From the NCBI GenBank assembly GCA_017553815.1, contig JAFZJT010000144.1, positions 1 through 10,038 of the forward strand: DNA of 10,038 bases, given 5' to 3'. The position numbers and the translations under genes are program-made. The stretch is from Clostridia bacterium (lineage in GTDB: Bacteria; Bacillota_A; Clostridia; Christensenellales; CAG-138). Below, in pieces: positions 1 to 4,578 of the stretch (positions within the stretch are counted from its first letter, which is position 1; every line of letters starts with the position of its first letter). The notes beneath the pieces are model-generated. The model saw nothing but the letters and a program-made list of their open reading frames with translations, was not told where the DNA came from and did no database searches.

Positions 1-717
1 ACTACTGGCAACCCGCTGATCATCGAAAAGTGCAATCTTGACATGGAAGTCAGTAAGCTGAATGTTCTGAAGGCGAGCCACCTGAATCAACGGTACGCGC
101 TGGAGGAAATGGTACTGAAAAGATACCCTCAGCAGATTCAGGACTTGAAGCAGCGGATCGTCGGGTATGAACAGGATGCGCACCTTGCTTCCCGCCACCC
201 GAAGCCGCAGGAGGGCTTTTCGGGCATCACGGTCATGGGAAAGCATATTGCGGAAAAGGAGGATGCGGGAAAAGCGATCATCGACGTATGCACAAGAATG
301 ACAGGCTCCGTTAAAACCGATATGATCGGTGAATACCGGGGGTTTTTCATGTCCATCTCGTATGACAATGTAAAGAACGAATACCGGCTCCACCTGAAGG
401 GGCAGCTATCCCACACCGCGGTGCTTGGAACGGATGTGTTCGGCAACATCACCCGCATGGACAATGTGATCGACGGCATAGCCGGAAAGCTGGAGAAGGT
501 GCGGGCTGAGCTTGCGGAAACGCAGGTGCAGCTTGAAAATGCAAAAGCGGAAATGAATACGCCTTTTGCCAAGGAGGATGAGCTTTCCGAAAAGACCGCA
601 AGGCTCAAGGAGCTGAACGTCCTTCTGAACATGGATCAGAAAGACCGCGCACTGATCGACGAAGCCCCGGAGGAAGATGTGCCGGAGAAACCAAAGGCGC
701 GGGAATATGAACGATAG
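1..717 (+). CDS. C-terminal fragment of a giant ICE helicase/methylase-type protein (partial)
   Basis: The frame is open from base 1, so the first in-window ATG (43) is internal and the gene begins upstream. The visible 238 residues end at a TAG at 715-717. They resemble the tail of the very large SNF2/DEAD-like helicase proteins, often also carrying an N6-DNA methylase domain, found in Tn1549-type ICEs. The fragment starts with a TGNPLIIEKCNLD-like stretch and continues through charged helices. A region near residues 60-160 contains GITVMGKHI and a GEYRGFFMSI-like beta segment. A predicted coiled coil covers about residues 160-215, and the tail is acidic (EAPEEDVPEKPK). None of the helicase or methylase motifs fall inside the window, so the family call rests on recognising the tail and on gene order. 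In these elements the protein is presumed to act on DNA during or after transfer. The downstream regulator begins 14 bases after the stop, suggesting co-transcription. Confidence 0.75.
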   Translation, partial: TTGNPLIIEKCNLDMEVSKLNVLKASHLNQRYALEEMVLKRYPQQIQDLKQRIVGYEQDAHLASRHPKPQEGFSGITVMGKHIAEKEDAGKAIIDVCTRMTGSVKTDMIGEYRGFFMSISYDNVKNEYRLHLKGQLSHTAVLGTDVFGNITRMDNVIDGIAGKLEKVRAELAETQVQLENAKAEMNTPFAKEDELSEKTARLKELNVLLNMDQKDRALIDEAPEEDVPEKPKAREYER

Positions 718-731
718 AGAGGAAAACCATC

Positions 732-1157
732 ATGTCAATCGAAAAGAGATTAAGATTCTTTCGCAAGAAAGCACAAATGACACAAAAGGAGCTTGGGCTT
801 CTTGCAGGCTTTAGCCCCTTATCCGCCGAGGTAAGGATCGCGCAGTATGAAAGCGGCGAACGAACGCCCCGCTATTTGCTTCGTGAGAAGCTTGCCTCAG
901 CTCTCGGCATAGCATCTGCGGCGCTTTCGGTTCCGAACATAGAAAACGACAGGGAGCTTATGCACCTGCTCTTTGCGCTGGAGGATCACTGCCGCATGAC
1001 GATTACGGAAGATGATTACGCGTTTCGGCTTGAGATTCCGAATCAAGAGTTTACGCTGCTGTCCATTGACCTTCTTTCGTGGAAGGAAAAACAGGCGCAG
1101 TTAAGAGAAGGCGAGATCACCAAAGAGGAATACGACAACTGGAGGTACAACTTTTAG
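732..1157 (+). CDS. XRE-family helix-turn-helix regulator
   Basis: This is a 141-residue protein. An N-terminal HTH_3/XRE domain covers about residues 4-62, with the typical core MTQKELGLLAG followed by a recognition segment and QYESGERTPR. The rest, about 65-141, is an accessory domain ending in an EGEITKEEYDNWRYNF-like segment, which recurs in Firmicutes ICE regulators. The start is supported by AGAGG at 718-722, nine bases upstream of the ATG. It follows the helicase-type gene by 14 bases and is probably in the same transcript. Proteins of this kind usually repress or tune promoters of their own element. The nearest operator-like sequences are the two palindromic repeats downstream at 1196-1282, but binding to them is only inference. 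A hairpin overlaps the stop codon. Confidence 0.88.
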   Translation: MSIEKRLRFFRKKAQMTQKELGLLAGFSPLSAEVRIAQYESGERTPRYLLREKLASALGIASAALSVPNIENDRELMHLLFALEDHCRMTITEDDYAFRLEIPNQEFTLLSIDLLSWKEKQAQLREGEITKEEYDNWRYNF

Positions 1158-1174
1158 GCGGGGTTTCCCGCCTA
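1155..1174 (+). terminator. Short perfect hairpin overlapping the XRE gene stop codon; weak terminator candidate
   Basis: Arms TAGGCGGG (1155-1162) and CCCGCCTA (1167-1174) are perfectly complementary over 8 bp with a GTTT loop. The left arm contains the TAG stop of the regulator gene. No T-run follows (the next bases are CATAGCGCG), so this is not a canonical intrinsic terminator. It could instead protect the 3' end of the mRNA or attenuate transcription ahead of the ATPase cassette. Confidence 0.4.
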
Positions 1175-1195
1175 CATAGCGCGAAAAACAAAATA

Positions 1196-1219
1196 TAAAG
1201 TAGAACTTTGGATTTTACG
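1196..1219 (+). repeat. Operator-like repeat, upstream copy
   Basis: This 24-bp sequence matches 1259-1282 at 22 positions; the two mismatches fall in the palindrome centre. It contains the perfect inverted repeat AAAGT-AGA-ACTTT (1197-1209) followed by GGATTTTACG. It lies about 20 bp upstream of the -35 element of the ATPase promoter. A pair of such sites around a promoter suggests a regulatory protein binding site. The binding protein is not known from sequence. Confidence 0.65.
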
Positions 1220-1229
1220 CGAATTGCTA

Positions 1230-1257
1230 TTGACTTTTGGAATGCCGCGAGTATAAT
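1230..1257 (+). promoter_or_regulatory. Sigma-A-type promoter of the DUF4143 ATPase gene
   Basis: A -35 element TTGACT (1230-1235) and a consensus -10 TATAAT (1252-1257) are separated by 16 bp. Transcription would start near 1264, leaving a leader of about 30 nt before the ATG at 1294. The start point would fall inside the downstream operator-like repeat. The -35 region, TTGACTTTTGG, itself resembles a half copy of that repeat (ATGACTTTGG), so a bound protein could block polymerase directly. This is the only strong promoter seen in the window. Confidence 0.8.
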
Positions 1258-1258
1258 C

Positions 1259-1282
1259 TAAAGTATGACTTTGGATTTTACG
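1259..1282 (+). repeat. Operator-like repeat, downstream copy over the predicted transcription start
   Basis: This is the second copy of the 24-bp repeat, with palindrome AAAGT-ATG-ACTTT (1260-1272) followed by GGATTTTACG. The final G is the first base of the ribosome binding site GGAGG (1282-1286). Palindrome centres at 1203 and 1266 are 63 bp apart, close to six turns of B-DNA, so both copies would face the same side of the helix. That geometry fits cooperative binding or a small repression loop, which is inferred and not shown. Confidence 0.65.
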
Positions 1283-1293
1283 GAGGTATTCTT

Positions 1294-2559
1294 ATGTACT
1301 CTATCAATCGCCATATAGCGCCTATCGTCAGCAGACGGGCAAAAAACAGCAAAGCCATCCTGCTTACGGGGCCGAGACAGGTGGGAAAATCCACCCTTTT
1401 TAAGCACATATTTAAGGAAGTCAATCAGGTGACGTTTGATGATGACCTTCTGCTTGCACAGGCTACCGAGGATGTGGGGCTGTTTCTTCTGAACAATCCC
1501 TGCCCGCTGATGATCGACGAGGTGCAGAAATGCCCGACCATCTTCAACCGTCTGAAAATGGTTCTTGACAATACGGATCGGTATTCCAACTTTTTCTTAA
1601 CGGGATCGCAGAAATTGCAGCTTATGGAGAATGTCAGCGATTCTTTGGCAGGCAGGATCTCAATCATGGAGCTCCCCGGCTTATCCTTGAGGGAGATCTA
1701 CGGCGTGGATTTCAATCGCCACTTTGTTCCCTCCGCCGAGTATATCTCCGAAAGAGAGCAGCATCTGAAAAAGTATTCGGAGGATATTTGGGCGGTCATC
1801 CACAGAGGAAGCTATCCCGAACTTTACTCCAACCCCGAACGCGAATGGATCGACTATTATCAATCCTATGTAAAAACCTATTTGGAACGGGATGTGAACC
1901 GCCTGATAAAAGCCCAAAACCACATGACATTTGTGAAGTTTATGACGGCGGTTGCGGCACGGACAGGACAGGTCGTCAATTATGCCAATATCGCCTCCGA
2001 GCTTTCCGTTTCGGAGGTCACGGTAAAGGAATGGGTGTCCATCCTCGAAAAGAGCGGCATCATCTACATTCTGAAGCCCTATACGGCGAGTGTGTTGAAA
2101 CGCGCCATTAAAACACCGAAGCTGTATTTCAGAGATACGGGGCTTTGCTGCTATCTCACCCGCTGGCTCACGCCCGAAACGCTCAAAAACGGAGCGATGG
2201 CAGGGGCTATGTTTGAAACATTCGTAATCAATGAAATACTGAAATCGTATTCCAACGAGGGCTTGGAGTATGACTTCGATGTGTTCTATTATAACGGAAG
2301 CGATAAGAAGAAATCGAAGGACGACGATGAAGAAGCATCGGTAAGCGGCGAAATCGACTTTATCATTCAGGAGAACGGCATTCTGTATCCTATTGAGATC
2401 AAGATGTCAACGGTTCCCAAAGCGAGCATGGCTTCTGAGTTCGATGTGCTGGACGGTATCCCCGATAAAAAACGAGGAATGGGGGCTATCATCTGCCTGC
2501 TGGACAGAAAGCTGTATCTGCGGGAGAATCTTGTAGCCATGCCGCTTTCATATCTGTAA
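1294..2559 (+). CDS. AAA-family ATPase with DUF4143 C-terminal region
   Basis: This is a 421-residue protein. The ATG at 1294 is preferred over an in-frame ATG at 1237. It has GGAGG at 1282-1286 with seven-base spacing and begins directly with the family-typical MYSINRHIAP, whereas 1237 lies inside the promoter. The Walker A motif is GPRQVGKST (residues 26-34), Walker B is PLMIDEVQ (71-78), and a sensor-like FFLTGSQ (100-106) and SLAGR (117-121) follow. A winged-helix-like segment sits at about 226-265. The C-terminus has EIDFII and, 12 residues after D355, EIK (368-370), a PD-(D/E)XK-like pattern. A Lys/Asp/Glu-rich insert lies at about 335-350. DUF4143 ATPases are common in bacteria, but their role is poorly defined. 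Its own promoter and terminator mark it as an accessory gene placed within the transfer backbone. Any defence or maintenance role is speculative. Confidence 0.9.
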   Translation: MYSINRHIAPIVSRRAKNSKAILLTGPRQVGKSTLFKHIFKEVNQVTFDDDLLLAQATEDVGLFLLNNPCPLMIDEVQKCPTIFNRLKMVLDNTDRYSNFFLTGSQKLQLMENVSDSLAGRISIMELPGLSLREIYGVDFNRHFVPSAEYISEREQHLKKYSEDIWAVIHRGSYPELYSNPEREWIDYYQSYVKTYLERDVNRLIKAQNHMTFVKFMTAVAARTGQVVNYANIASELSVSEVTVKEWVSILEKSGIIYILKPYTASVLKRAIKTPKLYFRDTGLCCYLTRWLTPETLKNGAMAGAMFETFVINEILKSYSNEGLEYDFDVFYYNGSDKKKSKDDDEEASVSGEIDFIIQENGILYPIEIKMSTVPKASMASEFDVLDGIPDKKRGMGAIICLLDRKLYLRENLVAMPLSYL

Positions 2560-2580
2560 AAAGTGCAGCTTGGCACATAG

Positions 2581-2622
2581 CCGTTGAGATGTTCGCAATA
2601 AAAATAGCGAAGTTCTCAACGG
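2581..2622 (+). repeat. Imperfect long inverted repeat downstream of the ATPase gene
   Basis: The 16-nt arms at 2581-2596 and 2607-2622 pair as CCGTTGAGA/TCTCAACGG (9 bp) and TTCGC/GCGAA (5 bp), with a two-base internal mismatch and an A/T-only 10-nt loop. No T-run follows. The right arm ends inside GGAGG (2621-2625), a ribosome-binding-like sequence with no credible gene after it. It could be an mRNA 3' stabiliser, an attenuator or a boundary scar of the ATPase cassette. Confidence 0.5.
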
Positions 2623-2663
2623 AGGATGAGCAATATCGTCGCATGAATAGAAAAATCATATTC

Positions 2664-2703
2664 AGACCGGTTGATTTTCCTTTGAAAATCAGCCGGTCTT
2701 TTC
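2664..2703 (+). terminator. Intrinsic terminator after the ATPase gene
   Basis: A 16-bp stem is formed by 2664-2679 and 2684-2699, with one G-U wobble and loop CTTT. It is followed by TTTTC. The stem begins AGACCGG and closes CCGGTCT, so its base is GC-rich. This is a convincing rho-independent terminator about 105 bp after the ATPase stop. It would also block read-through from upstream ICE genes into the Toprim gene. Confidence 0.75.
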
Positions 2704-2724
2704 ATATCAGAAACCCTTCTTTTT

Positions 2725-2741
2725 ACATAGCAGACCTATGT
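2725..2741 (+). repeat. Small palindrome in the leader of the DUF3991/Toprim gene
   Basis: ACATAG (2725-2730) and CTATGT (2736-2741) form a perfect 6-bp inverted repeat around CAGAC. It sits 35 bp before the ATG at 2777. It could be an operator or a weak leader hairpin. No convincing -35/-10 pair was found near it. Confidence 0.35.
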
Positions 2742-2776
2742 GTCAAATCCCGCTATGAGAAAGGAGGGCTTTTTAT

Positions 2777-3739
2777 ATGCCATTTATACCGCCGGAGGAG
2801 GTTGCAAGGGCGAAGGAAATCGACCTTTACAGTTATCTCCGGGCAAACGAGCCGCAGGAGCTGGTGCATTTCGGCGGCATCACCTACTGCACCCGCGAAC
2901 ACGACAGCTTAAAGATCAGCAACGGCAAGTGGTACTGGTTTTCCCGTGGGATTGGCGGGCGCTCCGCGCTGGACTATCTCATCAAGGTGAAAGAGATACC
3001 CTTTACCGAGGCGGTTTACATGATCCTCGGAAAAGCGGCTATACCCCCGCCCGTGAAAGCGGAGCCTGCATCACCCAAGCCGAAAATGCTTGCGCTGCCG
3101 CCAAGGAGCAGCGGCAATACGCAGGCTGTCAGTTATCTAATGGGACGGGGCATCGACAAGGAAGTGATCGACTTTTGCATTCGGACAGGGCGACTGTATG
3201 AGAGTGCGCCGTATCACAATGCTGTATTCGTCGGAATGGATGCAGGGGGCAAAGCGAAATACGCAAACCTCAGAGGAACGGGATCGGATTTCAAGGGCGA
3301 AGCAAGCGGGAGCGATAAGCACTTTTCTTTCAGCATACCCGCAAAGAGTGAAAGCGATGTGCTTCATCTTTTCGAGAGCGCCATTGATCTTCTGTCCTAT
3401 GCCACGCTCTGCAAGCAGAAGGGCATCGACTGGCAGCGGGATCATCTGCTGTCACTTGCGGGCGTGTATCGACCAAAGGCGGAGCCGCAGGAAAGCACCA
3501 TGCCTATGGCGCTCACGCAATACCTGAAAGACCATTCCGGCATACGGCGGATCGTGCTGCGGCTCGACAATGATTACACCGGAAAGCTTGCGGCGCAGAC
3601 GATCCACTCCATGCTCCGGGAGGAGTATCTTGTCACCTTCGGGCCGCCGCCAAAGGGGGCCAAGGATGTGAACGAATACCTCTGTCAGCGCATGGGGCTT
3701 GCCCCGAACAAAAAACATGAAAGGACTTATGAGAGATGA
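2777..3739 (+). CDS. DUF3991 and Toprim domain protein (primase-like)
   Basis: This is a 320-residue protein. The start is set by AAGGAGG (2761-2767), nine bases before the ATG. The N-terminus (about 1-85) resembles a primase-type zinc-finger fold, with a WYWFSRGIGG stretch and ALDYL, but it lacks a full set of zinc-binding cysteines. The middle (about 105-190) corresponds to DUF3991. The Toprim part follows, with the acidic residue in LFESAIDLLS (E200), LRLDNDYTG (D264 and D266) and KDVNEYL near residue 300. Toprim domains bind metal and act in primases and topoisomerases. In Tn1549-type ICEs this protein is thought to help replicate or prime transferred DNA, which is inferred from the domain. 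The gene lies just after the ATPase cassette terminator, and its stop overlaps the next start by four bases (ATGA). Confidence 0.87.
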   Translation: MPFIPPEEVARAKEIDLYSYLRANEPQELVHFGGITYCTREHDSLKISNGKWYWFSRGIGGRSALDYLIKVKEIPFTEAVYMILGKAAIPPPVKAEPASPKPKMLALPPRSSGNTQAVSYLMGRGIDKEVIDFCIRTGRLYESAPYHNAVFVGMDAGGKAKYANLRGTGSDFKGEASGSDKHFSFSIPAKSESDVLHLFESAIDLLSYATLCKQKGIDWQRDHLLSLAGVYRPKAEPQESTMPMALTQYLKDHSGIRRIVLRLDNDYTGKLAAQTIHSMLREEYLVTFGPPPKGAKDVNEYLCQRMGLAPNKKHERTYER

Positions 3740-3930
3740 AAGAGTATGAGATCACCATTACTGAAACGCTTTCCATGACTGTTACCGTGGAAGCCGAAAA
3801 CGAACAGCAGGCAAAAGGGATCGTATCCGACCGATGGAAGAACGGCGATTATATCCTGGACGCCGACCACTTCAAGGGCGTGGATTTCAGCGTAAAGCGA
3901 AATCAGAGAAGTCACGACTATGAGCGTTGA
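3736..3930 (+). CDS. DpnD/PcfM family small protein
   Basis: This 64-residue protein starts within the stop of the Toprim gene (ATGA overlap at 3736-3739), a strong sign of translational coupling. It begins MKEYEITITETL and carries VEAENEQQA followed by RWKNGDYILDADHF. This pattern matches the short DpnD/PcfM family, whose members occur in restriction operons and conjugative plasmids. Typical length is similar, so the gene looks complete. No catalytic residues are evident and its molecular role is not known. The name PcfM comes from the enterococcal pCF10 transfer region, which fits its position here just upstream of the mobilisation genes. Confidence 0.78.
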   Translation: MKEYEITITETLSMTVTVEAENEQQAKGIVSDRWKNGDYILDADHFKGVDFSVKRNQRSHDYER

Positions 3931-4078
3931 TGCTGCTTTTTTCGGAAGGTCGCCCCAATGTTCGACCATGCGGGAGAACGAACTGTTATCTACCCGCAAG
4001 CATCGCCTTTTGGGGACAAAAGGCAGCGCAGGGGCGATCCCCTGTAACCCCCGGCAGAAAGGATTCACACAAACATGA
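3920..4078 (+). CDS. Hypothetical 52-residue reading frame spanning the oriT candidate
   Basis: This frame runs from an ATG at 3920, overlapping the end of the DpnD/PcfM-like gene by 11 bases, to a TGA at 4076-4078 that overlaps the ATG of the DUF3789 gene (ATGA at 4075-4078). It begins MSVDAAFFGRSPQ and is rich in basic and polar residues. The perfect joins at both ends favour a real, coupled small gene. Against this, there is no strong ribosome binding site, only AGAGAAG some ten bases upstream. Its DNA also holds three inverted repeats, which would constrain any protein. It may be a real peptide, or a frame kept open only so that ribosomes reach the next gene. Confidence 0.35.
   Translation: MSVDAAFFGRSPQCSTMRENELLSTRKHRLLGTKGSAGAIPCNPRQKGFTQT
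3969..4044 (+). other. Candidate origin of transfer (oriT) with three inverted repeats
   Basis: Three perfect inverted repeats occur in a row. TGCGGG (3969-3974) pairs with CCCGCA (3993-3998). GCCTTTTG (4005-4012) pairs with CAAAAGGC (4017-4024) around GGGA. CAGGGG (4029-4034) pairs with CCCCTG (4039-4044) around CGAT. They lie about 190 bp upstream of mobC and ahead of the relaxase gene, the usual place for oriT in MOBP systems. oriT regions typically carry a relaxase-binding inverted repeat beside the nick site. The nick position cannot be read from the sequence; the unpaired stretches next to the second and third repeats (4025-4028 and 4045-4052) are natural candidates. The call rests on structure and position, not on a matched oriT sequence. 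Confidence 0.5.
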
Positions 4079-4236
4079 ACGGAGTATTGACATTTATCAT
4101 CGGCACAATGGTGGGCGGAACCTTCGGCGTTTTCGCTATGTGCCTTGCGCAGATCGCAAAGGCGGCCGATGCGCACCTTGAACCGCCCGCCGAAGAAAGC
4201 GGCTATGAAACCACCCACTTGGAGGAAACGAAATGA
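4075..4236 (+). CDS. DUF3789 family single-span membrane peptide
   Basis: This is a 53-residue protein starting at the ATG at 4075 and ending at the TGA at 4234-4236. It begins MNGVLTFIIGTMVGGTFGVF, giving one glycine-rich membrane segment at about residues 4-26, followed by an acidic soluble tail (HLEPPAEESGYE). Length and layout match DUF3789 proteins, which recur just before mobC in Tn1549-type elements. A purine-rich AAAGGA at 4058-4063 lies about 11 bases upstream. The stop overlaps the mobC start (ATGA at 4233-4236), so the two are probably coupled. Function is unknown. A role at the membrane near the relaxosome or coupling protein is only suggested by position. Confidence 0.75.
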   Translation: MNGVLTFIIGTMVGGTFGVFAMCLAQIAKAADAHLEPPAEESGYETTHLEETK

Positions 4237-4577
4237 GCAAACGAAACATTGAGATCAAAGTACGCCTCTCCCGCAAGGAGGCGGAGGCGCTGCAAAAGCG
4301 CGTGAAGAAAAGCGGGCTGTCCCGCGAGGGGTATATCCGCCACCTGATCTCCGGCAGCGTTCCCCGCGATGCGCCGCCTGCAGATTATTTTTCCATGATG
4401 CGCGAGCTTCACGGGATCGGAAACAACCTCAATCAGATTTCCGTAAAAGCCCATGTGCTGAATGTCATGGATGCACAGCGATATGACCTTGAGGTGCGAA
4501 AACTGGAAAACGCCATCCGAAAGATCACGGAGGCGGTGATCCTGCCCGCGCCTCTTGAAAGCCCCGCCGAGGTGTGA
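4233..4577 (+). CDS. mobC: MobC-type relaxosome accessory protein (ribbon-helix-helix)
   Basis: This is a 114-residue protein. GGAGG at 4221-4225 precedes the ATG by seven bases. The N-terminus (about 4-42) is a ribbon-helix-helix DNA-binding fold: beta strand NIEIKVRLS, then two helices ending in SREGYIRHLIS. The central LHGIGNNLNQIS (59-70) is the signature of the MobC/BfmC family. A helical C-terminus (about 78-103) follows. MobC proteins bind oriT, locally open the DNA and recruit the relaxase. The relaxase gene begins just after the stop, and the oriT candidate lies just upstream, completing a standard mobilisation module. Confidence 0.9.
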   Translation: MSKRNIEIKVRLSRKEAEALQKRVKKSGLSREGYIRHLISGSVPRDAPPADYFSMMRELHGIGNNLNQISVKAHVLNVMDAQRYDLEVRKLENAIRKITEAVILPAPLESPAEV

Positions 4578-4578
4578 T

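Noticed and set aside
1237..1293. N-terminal extension of the ATPase from an upstream ATG
   Set aside because: That ATG lies between the -35 and -10 of the promoter, upstream of the predicted transcript start. The ATG at 1294 has a proper ribosome site and the family-typical beginning.
2626..2646. Tiny six-codon leader peptide after GGAGG
   Set aside because: The ATG directly abuts the Shine-Dalgarno sequence with no spacing, and no regulatory codons are present.
2589..2912. Plus-strand open frame covering the hairpins and the start of the Toprim gene
   Set aside because: It runs through the intrinsic terminator and into another frame of a recognised gene, and its predicted protein looks like random basic sequence.
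3927..4181. Alternative plus-strand frame across the oriT candidate
   Set aside because: Its end lies inside the DUF3789 gene in another frame, with no ribosome site and no coupling to its neighbours.
4555..4578. TTG start for the relaxase
   Set aside because: It sits inside mobC without a ribosome site. The GTG at 4579 has GAGG at the right distance and begins at the conserved sequence.
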